From NCBI GenBank assembly GCA_963377175.1, contig CAUJNA010001000.1:5001-69000 (forward strand): a stretch of DNA of 64,000 bases. Reading direction: 5' to 3'. Below, one piece after another: positions 36,216 through 49,400 of the stretch (positions are counted from its first letter, which is position 1; each line of letters starts with the position of its first letter). The translations under genes were made by a program, and so were the position numbers. Below the pieces are notes generated by a model that saw only the letters and a program-made list of their open reading frames with translations, did no database searches and was not told where the DNA came from. This DNA comes from Effrenium voratum (Eukaryota > Sar > Dinophyceae > Suessiales > Symbiodiniaceae).

Positions 36216-38404
36216 TGGGTCACACAACCCCCAAAACATGGTGCTTTGGATGACATGTTGCGTTCCAGTTTCAATCGATCGCGGCAAAGCGAAGCGTGTC
36301 AAAGAGGCAGTGAGTGGCCCGTTGTACTTCTCTTGGGGTCCTCTTTCAACGGTCAGAGCCAATATCGGTCGAGTCACCGAGTGATCCTGCATCACAAACT
36401 CGGAGCTTGTCATGCTGGCCTTCCAGGGAGCGATCTACTGATTTGTTGTCCATGCCAGATTAATACGGGCGGTGTTCCCTCAAAACACTTAGGGGGGCCG
36501 GGGGGGGAGGAGGCAGGGGGAGGAGGCAGGGGGCATCCCCCAAGACCATCAACCAGAGGCCTATTTCTATCCCGGGTCTCCATGCAGTCTTTCTGAGGCC
36601 TTAAGGCTTCGCATGAATGGACTTCTGATAGTCATGAGAGTTCCAACAAACCAATAGTTCGGGGAGCCAATTGAAAGACGTGAAGAAAAAGCAAGAAGCC
36701 AAAAATGGGTGTCTGAGCCCAGGCACTCCCGTCCCCAGCTTTCTCTTTCCGCACAGCTATCTTCCCTCTCCCCTTCGCCCGCCTCCGGATCCCACACCTC
36801 CTCACAGGGGGCTGACTGGGCTCACGGGCGTGTCAAAAGTGGCGCTTGGTCCAATTTCAAAGGCAGTCGGCGTGTTGGTCCCAACTTCCCTCTCCAACCT
36901 CAAGTTTGACAGCCCCGAAATGTCTCACGCGCCCATGCAGGACCACCGCAGCAGCTACGGGGTGACTACAGTTCATTCAACTCCTTTCTTGGAGGCGTTG
37001 TCAAAAGACGTAAAGGAAACGCATTCGAACAATGCAAAATCAGAGCCACATGTGGTTTTACACCTGAGGAAACCTGGGAACCCCAAAGAGCTGGGGGGTC
37101 ATATGTGACCATGGGTCAGAATCCCGCACCCCCAAAGAACATCCCAATCCCACTAAAATAGGCTCTAAAATGGGTGGTGCACCTTCCCCAAAATGGGTCC
37201 CTGGTCATCCCTACGCTTCACGTCCATGATTTTATCCTAGGATACGCAATGTACATGCCACATGCCTTGATGGTGTCGGTGACCTTGACTTCGGACAGCT
37301 TTTCCACCGCTGCGAAGAGACTCCGCCGTGTGCCGAAGAACCCAGATGTTTCTCTTAGGCGAATTCTCTTAGGCGAAATTAATGACATTCTAGTGTGTTG
37401 GGGTCAGCTACCCAAAACCCAAGCCGCTCCTCGCGTTCCTCCCCACCCGAGCTGGACGCCTCTGGTGCTCGCAGTGCCTCCAGCCTCAGGCTGGCCCTTG
37501 GAGCGTTCGGTTGCTTCCAGTACAAAGAAATACACCAAAACCGCACCTTTGTGGTGTGCTTTCTTTGAGGGTGCCCCCTGTGGTTGGTGTGAAAGGGAAA
37601 CCAAAAGGAAAACCAAAAGGAAAACCACCAATTTTGGGGCTGCCCCCCTAGCTCTTTGATTCTGAGCTCCCAAATGGCTTCCTTTGGATCATTGGATCCG
37701 CCTCTCGTATGCATTGGATCTGCCGCTTCTGGTTTCATTCGGTATGAACTTCGGTTGGTTGGACCCTTGCAGCAGACATCTCCGTATGGATTCCGGTTTG
37801 GAAAAGCCCAGGTGAGTTATTTCAAGTCATTGACCGACAATTGGGACATGTCGGCAAGAAACATTCTTCATTCCGGTCGCAAACCCGGGTGAGGTCACCA
37901 TGAGTCGCAGCTAGGTCCCAAGGAGTTTTGCGCAGAAATGGGGTCCAAAAGGCTTGGAAAAACGATGCAGGGGCAAGGCCGAGCTTTGAAAGGGCTTTGC
38001 CGCAATCTTTGCATGGACCTGCTTGAAAACCTAAATCACGGAGAGCTTTGACCAGAAAAATGTGGTGCAGTCAAGAGGGCTCATCTAAGTTTCTCTCAGA
38101 CGCGAAGTCAAGCAGCCAATCAACTGCAGAGTTGACGCACTCAAACCCTCTGGTTCCGTTGTTGTTTTTCCATCATCGCAGCGGAATCATGAGCTAGCTC
38201 CTCTTTTTTGCACAGCGCAGATGATCCATCTGCATCTTTGTGGGCCTCCTTGTGGGGCTGCCCTTTTCCACGGTTTCATAACGGTACATGTCCGGCATGG
38301 GTGCAACAAATCTAACTTGAAACTTCGGCCACCGATTGAAAAGGAGTGTTTGAAAGGGACAACTCTCAAACCGCCAACCGAGGCGCATGGAGTCAGACCT
38401 CCGC
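36216..38404. other. Host DNA, intron-like, one weak exon candidate
   Basis: Only a minus-strand stretch near 37420-37505 (LRLEALRAPEASSSGGEERE) looks possibly coding. The rest is non-coding by eye. A GGAAAACCAAAA repeat lies at 37588-37630, a motif type that recurs in host introns across the window (for example 2490-2640 and 13270-13330). Confidence 0.45.
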
Positions 38405-38493
38405 CGAGAGTTGTTGAAGAGCGAGGCCACAAAAGAGTGCGTGCGCACACGCTCCTCGCTGACCCCGGTCACTCGCTGCGTTGCGAACAACTT
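38405..38493 (-). CDS. Host exon, unknown family
   Basis: An 89-bp minus-strand block between an AG acceptor (CTTTGTGAG) and a GC donor (CTCTCG|GCGG) reads KLFATQRVTGVSEERVRTHS and ends FVASLFNNSR. It is 29 codons plus two bases, leaving phase 2. Nothing in the other frames is comparable. I do not recognise the protein. Confidence 0.5.
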
Positions 38494-39273
38494 CTCACAA
38501 AGCCGGGCTCTTGGGGGGGGTTTTACAGCTGAAATGCTAGTTGGCACCAATGTGGGGCAGCAAAGGCTGCATGATTCGCCAAACACGTTCCCATTGACAC
38601 GGCTCCAGTCTCAAAATTGACACCGAAGAAGTCGGCGAACTGCCTTGGCTGTTTATTGAACGAACAGCTTCTGAACCTGAGACTCATATCCTGAGAGGAA
38701 CAGCCTCTCCGTGTGCACGTGCATACTCTATACTTGACCATATATATATATATACACACACACGTGCACGAACACCTCCCATTGCTTGACCGTGGCCCGA
38801 AAAGATTGTGGCAACTCCGTGTGGCTTCCTAAGCACAAATTGCGGCAGATCGCATCTGGTTAAACACCAGCTGGACCAAGACAAGAGCTGAATCGTCCAG
38901 GTTTGCTTGTAGAATCAAGTGGGGCACGAGCACCTTTTCGCGCATGCAACCGAATCAGAGCTGTAGCAAGGGGAGCCGTGCGTAATAAGGTGACCGTGGG
39001 GGATGTCCCAATAAGGACTGCATAGGGAGCATTGAATCTCCTCCTCCCGTCCGTTCCCATGGCTCGAACCTGAACCTGGGTATGATTTAAGATTCGGAAT
39101 CATCTGGTGTAACTCACGGAAATTGCCCACCAACCCTTTTGGAGGATGTTCCAAACATGGAACAAAGCATGCGTCTCTCCAAGAGGCTTGATTTCATTGT
39201 GGGTTTCCCTTTAAGACCCCCCCCCAAAGCACGGGGATCCTCAAGTTTGAGGCATGCGAAACCGAGACTTTGC

Positions 39274-39336
39274 CCGAGCGTCCATGGCGGCGACCGCCAC
39301 GTCAGCCGCCATGCCGCCATGCCGGAAGCGCGCCGC
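39274..39336 (-). CDS. Host exon, unknown family
   Basis: A 63-bp minus-strand block lies between a pyrimidine-containing acceptor (GACTTTTCAG) and a GC donor (GCTCGG|GCAAAG). It is exactly 21 codons in phase 0 and contains GGMAADVAVAAMDAR. It lies 0.7 kb beyond the presumed 3' end of the CLC gene on the same strand, so it could belong to the next gene or to an unrecognised CLC tail. Confidence 0.42.
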
Positions 39337-40013
39337 CTGAAAAGTCGGGACTCGGGACCCGCGCCCAAAAATCGCGTGTCTTGAAACGGGAAATGGCACC
39401 CCCAAAATCGAGGGCCTTCCCAAGTTCCCGTTAAACACCACCAGAAAGGAGATCCTCACACAAAGACACACGCACACATGCACCCAGTGGTAATCACCTG
39501 CTTGAGGGTTGATGTCAAAAGAAGACACCTAGTTTAGGGTTTAGGCTGCCTTGAAAGCCAAAAAGGGTCTTCCAAATACCTTCAGCCTCCATGTTCGGAG
39601 AGGGGGTGCTCTGCTCCCTTGTTCGCATCACTGCAACCGATCGTATTCCGATGTGCTACTGCTCATAGTCAATGATCTACTCTGTCTGCTTTCTTCAGAC
39701 CTAGCGCCATCCAACAAGACAAGAACGCTTCGCCCGGGGCCTTCCTCCAGCGATGCATGGGTTCCTTCGAAAGTGGACGTGGTTGTTCAGGGTCTTTTTG
39801 GTTGCTTCACGGGGAGAAGAAAAAAAACAAACACAGGCCTCTAGTCCAATGCTCCGCCATTTGGAGACAAGAAGTGGCCCATGGTTTTGGTTGATCGCCG
39901 CAAAGCATTGGATAGGACTTGTAGATGGTTTCCGTAGGCTTCCTTTCACAAGATCCATGCAACATCAGCTGGGGAAATCCATCTCGCGGCTGAAACTTTT
40001 TGAAGGGCCGACT

Positions 40014-43000
40014 TCATCGGAAGCCTTTGGGCTGGCGACTTCCGAACTGGGCATCAACTCGTGGCCCAGCCGCTCGATACGGCTCGCTGTTTGGATAGTC
40101 CAGCATGTGCCCGACTTTGCCGGACTTGAGAAACTTCAGGAAGTTCTTCTTGGATAGAATGCCCTGACAATGCCAGACTCCAAGAAGGGCAATGACAAGG
40201 AACTCTTGCAATGCTCCGAAACTCTTGAAGGGTTGCCTACTTGGTTCCCGCCGGATGTGGGGGCTCCAGACCAACCCCTGCCAAAAGGTCGACCTCAATG
40301 TGTTCTGAGTCAGACGGGCCCTCGGCCCAGAAACTGGACGCCGCTCTCCGCCGCTTCCTATATTATACTGCCGGAGGGTTCTTTAACCTGTCGCACAAAC
40401 AAAAAAACATCGAAGCCCACTGAAGCAGGCATGACAAAACTATCCAAAGAGGCCGTGATGGAATGAAGCCCGTACCGATTGTTCACTTTACACACCAACC
40501 GGCGCTGCCAATCTGGTGCGCACTGAAACCGCCGTGAAGCCAAGGGTGTGGGCATGCACCTCCAAGCCCCTTCCGGCCTGCAGCACGTCCTGCGCAGAAA
40601 CCCCCAGGGCCCCCCACCAGGTGACCGGAACGAAGCCCCCCCAACTTATAGGCTGTGTGTGGGAAACAGGTGGAATTCGGTGGTCGAATCATTCGAAGAT
40701 CCAAGCGGAGGATGTTGGGTCTACATTTTTGGGAGGATTCCAGAGCTTTGTGGTGGCCACGTCAAAGGTGACCAACATGATTTGCCAACCATTGGGAGTT
40801 GACTCATGGCTTTCAGATGCAAGAAAGGCAACCATGTTTTATGACTCCTCATTTTCCAATGCCACTATTCCCCCTCGGATTGCCCGAGTTTACCGCGAAC
40901 GGAACACCTAAAGCGTGGCTGAGGTTTAAAAAGAATCACAAGAGAACCCAAAAAGGCAACAGCACGTCGGGAATGCAGTTTTCATACACTTCCCATTTGA
41001 GCCGGCTCCATGCCAAATTCCTTGTGCCGGGAAAAGGGAACCTGCATTCTTGGCGCGCCTTACCATCCCTTTGAGGACACCCCAAAGGTGAGCTGTGACT
41101 TCGAAAACTGCCGTGACACTTGTAGCCATTTCAGTTTCAGCCAAACAAGGATTTCCAGAATCGCGGCGTTCCCTGCCAACCAAAAAAAACGACTACCCAA
41201 ACCCAAAATCGACTACCCAAACCCAATCGCGGCTTGCTTTCCCGACCCAAAATCGACCCCTCGGACCCATGGCTCCCACCACCCTCCTGCGTGGTCCCGC
41301 GTCGCGAGCCCACCAGGAAGATGAACTTGCAGCCCAGCTGCTTGAAGACGCGGTGCGCCTCGCAGAGTCGGCGAGGCGAACCCATTGATTTGGGGCCCCG
41401 CTTGGGTGGAAACCCAGCAAAATGGGCTGTTTTTGAGAACCAATTGCTTTCTTTTAGGGTGTTTTCGGAAGCCAAAACCCAATTTTGGTTGGTTTTCCAG
41501 GGAAACAGTCTTGACGAGTTGGAAAGCCTCACACCAGCCTGCGAGAGAGGAGCGTCGGGGGACATTCTCATCACTGCACTGTCCTCGGATCGCAGGTGCG
41601 GAGCTTCAGTCCATGTCCGCAAGGGAAACAGGATATGGGTGTGAACTTTACGTAAAACCTTTCGACATATCCACCCACCAATTGGGAGGTTCCCTATTGA
41701 CATTCATAGTCGTATCTGATCATGAATCATAGTGACATTGCAACACAGTCTTGCAAATTCAGGCTGATGCCCAAAACTCCCCGAACTTTGACCCACAGCC
41801 ACACCTGCCTTGGACATGTGCATTGCCATGTTGCAAGAAAAGAGATGGCCACACATGATCTTTGATCCTACCACACCCAAGACCCCCTAGCAACGCAACG
41901 CCACCCCTCAAACCCCGAGCCGCCTCACCAGCCTGTTCACCAAAAAACAAAAGGCCCCAACGCTCCCCACCCCATACCCTGTCTTCCAAGGGGCCACCAC
42001 TGGCAAGAGCTCTTCTTCTTGCACCACTTCCGCCTCACCGCGGCCCAGGGTCGTCAGGTGCCCTGGGCCGGTTCACTTTGACTAAACTCGTGGAGTGGCG
42101 AAGCCCGGGATTTAGTTCAAAGGGAAGGGTTGACCATGATAACGGCTGGATCTGGTTTCTATGCTCAGTTACCAAGCACTGATTTAGATGAGGTCTAGAA
42201 ATGTCCCTATTCAACATCCAGCTTCTCATTTACTGCCTAACGGGAAAAGCCAATTAACCAAGGTCCCCAATTGCAGGACACGCCCAAATCGTGACCGTCC
42301 CACAAACAAAGTATCCAAAGGACACAGGCTCCCCTCACAGGTGGCAAAAAAAGGCCTCTGCACCGTGCACCCCCCCCCGTTAACACAAGGCTGCCAACTG
42401 CTCGAGGGAAGCTGAGCCATGCCGATAGGTTGGTCGATGCTCCATGTTGTCTAACAAGGCCGAGCTATAGCGCCTCATCATGGGGGGCTGGGGAGGGGGA
42501 GGGAGCCCAAACAAGCCCCAAATAAGGCCTTGATTTAGGGCTTATTTGGGCTCCCTCCCCCTCCCTTCCCTCCCCCTCCCTTCCCCCCCCGCCCCCATGA
42601 GTTACGCTTGACCAATGTCCGAAATGTCCTGGGTCTTCTCCAACAGACTTCGGACTCGTTCTCCCCCGTAGCCGCAGTCAAGCAGTCAAGTGGCCCAGCA
42701 GATCACGGAGATGCTCCCGCTTGACATATCCCACGAAGCCTTCGTCGCTTCACTGCGCCCCCGAGGAATGGCCTTGTTGGGACCCCCAAACACACCTCTG
42801 CCACACGCACCCACCCAAACACACACCCACACAGCCACACACACACACAAGTGGTCTTCCACCAATGAGGAGGGCACCTATCAGTGGTTGGGGGAATACA
42901 AGACTTGCAAACACCATTGCTTTGGGCGGGCCTTGGCCTGCTTCCAATGAGAAGCGAGACAGAAATGAAAGCGTCTCGACAGGGCAATTGCCGCAGTTGG

Positions 43001-46000
43001 ATGGTTCAAGGGAGATGTCTGTCACCCTGCAGCATTCGTCAAAGCTGCTGTCGCCCTTGACCACCGGATATCCGCGGAAGTGGAAGTTCTGCACCAGCCA
43101 GGTCCTCGCAAGTCGGAAAGGCCAGTGTCGAAACGGGCGCCTCCCTTCGTGGTGAGGTTGCGATTCACGTAAAGCTTGCAGGGCGCTGGCTTCCAACGCA
43201 CTAGCTCTCTCCAAGGGGCAGGTCAGCAACAGTTGGTTGCAGACCCATGTCCAGCTTGGTCAAGCCTGGCAAGCCGCATTTTGATGCCTCCCATGGAACA
43301 CTGGCGGCATAACTTCAGTCTTTGTTTGACTCCCTGGAGCAAAGGGGTGGTCCAACGCCACCAAGCCAGAGGCCAACAAACAAGCAAATCCCTTCCACCA
43401 GGGCACTCAAAATACTGCGCGTGGTTTTAGATCCTTGCTTCGGGCGGAAACATTAAACCACAATAGGTCCCGACATTTGAGCAACTTCATGGTTGATCCC
43501 CCTTTCAGAATTTTCAAAAGGGCCACCAAAAGGAAGTCGCCTATTGTACGGCTTCCCATCTTAGGAAACACCCAGGTGATGACGCCAATTTGTGGATCCC
43601 CCCATTTTGAGACCAGCGGATCCCACGATGCCTGTCTCCATGATGTCGCAACATCTCCTTAGCACAGGCTACACAACGCCAAGCAACGCCCAGAACGAAA
43701 GTCCCCATGCGCAACACTCCGGGCTTGAGGTTCGACCCTCGGTGCCCACTGCAACAAGGGTCCAAGGCCCATTCACCCCAAGTTCCCTAGAAACGGGACA
43801 AAAAGGACGTCTCTCCATCCGTGCAAGACGCTCTGTGAAGGTCACATCCAGGTCTTCCTGAAGGAACCTCGGCTTCGGTCTCTCAGTCCCGGAAAAAGAG
43901 GGGCCGATGCGAAGGTTCGCGCGCTCGCTCAAAATGCAGCAAGGCAGCGGGTACCCCTTCAGAACTATGTACAGGTCGTAGATGCCTGTCCCACGAGAAA
44001 TCTCCACCCGGAGTCTAAAAAAGCAAAGCAAGATGCATGCTATGGCACTCCTTGGCATCACTTGCGCACTCTGGCCTTCATTGAGAGTGTCTCCAACCTA
44101 GGTGATGCAAACATCGTAGACAACGCACAGGGACACGACAAAGTGCCGATGTCAGTGCCAAGCTGAAACGACCCATAGGTGCGTCTTAGCAGCCAGCTTC
44201 GCAATGAGAACCTTTCGCACAGGCATCAGTCGCCCAAGGTTTGTTTTGCCTCTTGAAAACTGAGTTGGAACCCCGCAAACAAAAGTAGAGGATCTCCCGC
44301 AGGCTTGGACCCCTTTCTTCGGCTCGCATCTTGATTCAGGGAGCTGCCACTGCAATTTCCCCACCCACCCCCCTCCCCTCCCAGCAACTCAACCCCTGGG
44401 CCCTGTGTAGAGGTGGCTGCATCAGTACTTGACAAAGTGATGCTACAAAATAACCCCCCCCGCTCCCCCCCCCAACAAAAAAGCGACCAGCACGACACAG
44501 TGTAATTTGCGCAAAGGCCACGAAGCCAGCGCTTCGCCATCAACAACTGGGTGTGGGTCAAAAATAGGAACCCAAACTGAAACCCTGGTAAATGCAAACA
44601 AGGACCAAACCTGTGGTCCCCAGGTGGTTTGATTTTGACCTATTCCCAACTTGGATCCAGGCTGGTGCCACTGTTTCCAGAAACCTTCCCAATGCTACTT
44701 TCTTGCAAGGCTTGCGTCGCTTGAAGGTCTGCTCCCTAGTTCTTCCCACACCCATATGGCTTCAAACATCTCATGTGGACCATGGGTAACTGTTCCCATG
44801 TGGTAAAAGTCATCCATCTTTTTGGGTTGGTGTCCATTGTGCGGACCTTTCGAGATCAACCGAATCCGTGCAGAAGCCCCTCGCAGAGCACCCAGTCGAG
44901 GAGCCGCGATCATGAAGGGCACGATGTAGGTCATGCCACCAGTGAGCTCCAGCATGATGGCCACCAGGGAGATGGTGACCCGGCAGACCTCGCATCACCC
45001 GTGGTCCTATGACTTGGCAGGTGCTCAGAATCAACAGTTTGGGAATGAACCCAAGGGAGCACAAGGCTCATGGGAATCATCTCCACAAGTCTGTGGGCAT
45101 TTGCCATGTGACACCACTGCACTGGAATGCCTTCCCAAGGACTGGTTCCAGCCAACATCCGGCGGCTAGGCAAAAAACCAGGGATCCCCAGAAAGGAAAC
45201 CACAAGGGATGGTTTATTGTCGGGGTCATTGCATTTCTCATTCCCTGAGCATCGGCAAGATGAGCCTTCTGGTTTGGGTGCCTTGAAAACCGCTCTGAGT
45301 CGGCCCACGCCCCCTGCAGACAAAGCGCGCCGCCCAGGACGGCGGCTGCCCCCACCATGGCATACCTCAGGCGCGCCCGGGCGCTCGGAAAGGCGTGGAG
45401 CGAACGGGAAACCACACCCCCTTCTTGGGTATCCCCTATACATTTATCAGGCTGAGGGCCCAGCCTTTCAATGTTGCTGGACATGAATCCAATCCCAGTC
45501 TCAGAAATTCGCAAGAGTGACCACTTGGGTGGTGCATCCTGAGAGCATTACAGGGAAACCACCCACCCAGCGGGCAGAATTGTGGAGACGACCCCCTCAA
45601 CCCACCGGCCCGTCGAGGCACACCCCAGGCTCCACGCTGCGCGGGAAGAGCTGTTGCTCGTGGTTCATGGCCTCCCAGCGAACGTCCAAAGGATCCAATC
45701 ACATGGAAGTGCGCAAACACCCACATGGAAGACTACCAACACTACCAACCTTGGGAAAAAGAGTTCCTGCGCATGTCCGTGTTTCTTGGGAGTGCTAAAT
45801 TGGCACCTCAAAAAGAGTATCGGAATGTGCAAATTATGAACATCCAGGGCAACCAAAAAGACAAAGATCCTAAAGGATCCCAAAAAGCAAGCAGCTTGCG
45901 AAAAGGATCCAAAAAGTGCAAAAGTTCAATCCCGTGCCCCAGCGCGTTCAGGGAGCCGAGTCCTGCTTGAAATGCCCGTTCACACAGCGGTTGGACTAGG

Positions 46001-46494
46001 CTGGCTACAAATATGATGAGAAAATATGCGCTTGCTCAACATCTTCCAAGAAGGCGCAAAACCCAGACCTCTAGGCAGGAACCTGGCCCTCGAACCAGAC
46101 GGTGAGGCGACGGAAGGAGAGAAACACTCTCCCTCTGGCGGCTCTGCTTGGAAAGTGAACAGCGATAGCGATAGCCAGACCCCAGCTGGAAGAGAATCGA
46201 AGCTCAACCATGGCGTGGTTAGGCGAATGTGGCTGTGTCAAAAGCAAGCCCCCACCACGCTGGTTTTTTTTTTCCACGGGCAACTGAGGACACAAGCCAA
46301 GATGAAACCAATCGTGATCCAAAAAACCTTCCAATTGGAACCCACGATCGGAACCTTAAGTTGGAACTGAACTCGAACTTGCCACCCATTTTGAAACTGC
46401 TTTTCGGGTCGGATCGATCAGTTTCCGGCCTGCACGAGGATGCCCACGAGCCGGCCCAGGGCAGCGCCGGTGAACAGGGAAGGCACAAAGAGGC
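40014..46494 (-). CDS. CLC gene, 3' half: last helices and CBS domains
   Basis: Exons: 46494-about 46431 ([20 protein letters not shown]), 45365-45331 ([11 protein letters not shown]), 44988-44908 ([16 protein letters not shown]), 43985-43946 ([14 protein letters not shown]), 43857-about 43805 ([14 protein letters not shown]), 43104-about 43030 ([12 protein letters not shown], first CBS), 41583-41539 ([11 protein letters not shown]), 41358-about 41299 ([20 protein letters not shown], second CBS), about 41089-41050 (HLWGVL) and 40148-40014 ([16 protein letters not shown], stop). The 41583-41539 and 41358 blocks join in phase 0 to give [16 protein letters not shown] pairs in CLC proteins bind adenine nucleotides and tune gating. 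Two short exons expected before YAMVGAAA and before GIYD were not located. Confidence 0.85.
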
Positions 46495-49400
46495 CTGGGA
46501 GTTTCTCAAAACAGTGGCCCCTAAAATCGTTGTTTTCCTGTTGGGCTCCCTGAAAACTTCCTTTTTGAGGGGTCCAGAATTCTGGGAAAACCGCAAGCCG
46601 TTTTGTGCTCTGAAATTCAGTATACATTGGAAGAGCCGATCAAAGCTACCTCCATCAGGATCACTGACGGTCCCGACCCCTGCTGAAGGGGAAGTCTCGA
46701 CTCCACCTTGGATCACTGATTATTTACTACTCATATCATGGTATACGTATGTTTATATATATATATACAGACGGTTCATACTCTGGACAAAGCCTCAAAA
46801 ACAAAAAACAATGTCAAGGATCTCCAGAAGGGCTACATCCTAGAGTCAATACTATTCTACCATAATTATTTTCAGAACTGCGAGGTGCTTTAGGGCGGAC
46901 ATTCTATCCACCCTTATCCGATTGTTTTACTACTTTGTCACCGTCAAGTACAGGAAATCGTATGGTAGGATTATTGCTATCTGGTATCTCTGTACATCTT
47001 GCATCTCTCAACTTTTGGACAACAATTCTACATCTGAGATCGTATTCTCACATTAAAGACTGCCGATTTATTCCTCTGTTTCTCGTTTGCAGTTTTCATG
47101 ACTTTATATGCGCGTTACCTATCTTATCCGCTACACGTCCTTTAATGCTGGGTGATCTTCATTCTAATACACGTTTCTTTGATCCCATATTTGGAGGAGA
47201 TTCTATACTCTATCAACATAGGTTGTGAAAGTATTGGAAATCCACAGGTTTGTATCTCAATAATTCCTGCGCATGTGGGGTCATGTTCATGAGATGTTCT
47301 GGATCTTAACAGTTAACAATATTGCTAAGCAATCAATGATTTTTGCCATGCCATCTAGGTGTCTTCTTGGGAGCCTTGTTTTGGGACATCAAATGTATAC
47401 CGTAGGTTAAGAAAGTGATACAAAAGCTTCTTTTACAGGAGTTGCAATCTTTGCCAGCTGGTACAAACATATCTAATTGGTGTTTTGCATCTCTCTCCAA
47501 TCCATCTTTACAACACCTTAGAATTACTTCCGCTTCTTATTTCTTCTCTTATGAATTAATGTTTACTATATATGGGTCAACAGGAATAATTCTAGGAAAT
47601 GCTGCAGTGGATCTAGGATTGCATGATACATACTATGTTGCACCACATGTTCATGGGGTTCTTTTTTTAAGAGCTGTTATCTTCTCTGGAATAACCTTCA
47701 ATGGAGAAATGAGTGTTGGTACTAAGAATTGATTACTTTCATCCTCATGTACACTCTCGCTATGCTTCTTTCGTTTCCCCAATGCGATTCTTAGTATTTA
47801 ATGTTATGCCAAGAAAATATCATTCTTTCCCGCCCCCCAAACATGCAGTTTGTTTGTGTCTTTTCTTTTTTGGGGGGGAGGGGGAATTGCGTAAAAATCT
47901 AAAAAATGTTTGTGTATATATATATATATATATATATGTATGAAGGAAATGTTTGCCGCGCTACGCGTGGCCTTGGAAGCACGGCCCAGCCTGCTGGACA
48001 GGGCACGCCGAAGGTGAGAATGGTCCTTGGCGCATTCCGATGACTTCGAGGGAATGAGAGAATGACCATCTTGTTCTTTCCTTTCAGGGGACATTCCCAA
48101 AACCCGGAAGGTGGCACTGAGCACCAGCAAGACAAAAGTTTCCTCAAATAAGATTGTGTCTTTGTTGGGTCTACAAACACAGTAGATCACAGTTGCCTCA
48201 CAGAAAGCTTGAACCTCAGACTGCATAAATCCCTGGAGCAGTTCGAAATTCACCATACCGCAAATCCGCGCCATCCCAATGTGCATCAAAGAAGCTTCAA
48301 CAACAAGATTCCTTCACATGGTTCAATAATGTGTCGTATATTGTAGAAATACTGTTAAAGTTGGACTGACAGTGTAAATACCTGATGACCTGTGTGTGTC
48401 AGCACGGCACTTGTTGTTCTCAGGCGCAAGCTGTGGTCTCTATTGTAAACAGGCTCAAGGCCTTGATCATGTAAAGGTGCAAAGGGAATGTACAAGGGTG
48501 GATGTATCTTAACACCCCACCTTGGATTGATGTATCTCTACAGCAAGCCAAACAGTTGTGTTCTAGCTGTTCGAGGTGATGTAAAAGTTGTTATCAGCTC
48601 TACTGGCTGTTTCGCTTTGTACATCTATGCCTCTAGTATATCGAACGTCTGTACAAACTGCATATGTAGCCTGATGTCTGCCAGGTGTGTCTGCGCAATT
48701 GCATTGCACCATTGTATCCACAAAATCCGGTGTGCCAAAAATGGCAATCACTGTGTGAGCAGTGTTGATCCCTGGTTCACCCCTGTGAGGTACTCGTTGT
48801 AGTAGACCTTTGCCTTGGTTGCGGCATAGTTCATGTAGAACAGGTGCTGCTGTTCGAGGATGTAGGCGATGTGATCCGGATGGCCTGGTACCGCTTGTCC
48901 ATCGATTGTGTCGCATCTTGCATCGAAATGTGCTTCACAAGTGTCACTTGATGTGCGGGTGGCAAATGTTTCATGCTAGCGATGCCCATCAAGGACAGTG
49001 CCTGAGCAGCTGTCGCGTGCCTGCGACTTGTGTCCTCATCTGTGGCAAGTTGTTCAAGATTCACACAAGCGTTGTAAGACCAAATGTAACCTGTGCTCCA
49101 GTTGTACTTCATGTAGATCCCGAGCAATCCATTGTTGCCCGTGTACTTGAAGACCTGATGTTTCAACAGCTCATCCTATGTCTGAATTCATGTGGATCTG
49201 CATGTGGACTGTGCTGTAGCCACGATTGAAAAAGTTGATGTATCCACGGGATGCCCATTCAGCGATGCGCCTTGCGTCCAACTGCACTGTAGCCACGATG
49301 AATGTGTCCAAGTGCTGTATGCGACATGTCCCTACAGAGATGTGGTTCAACAGTAGTTCAACAGTGTTGTAACTGCTTCAAACGGGGAGCTGTTCAACAC

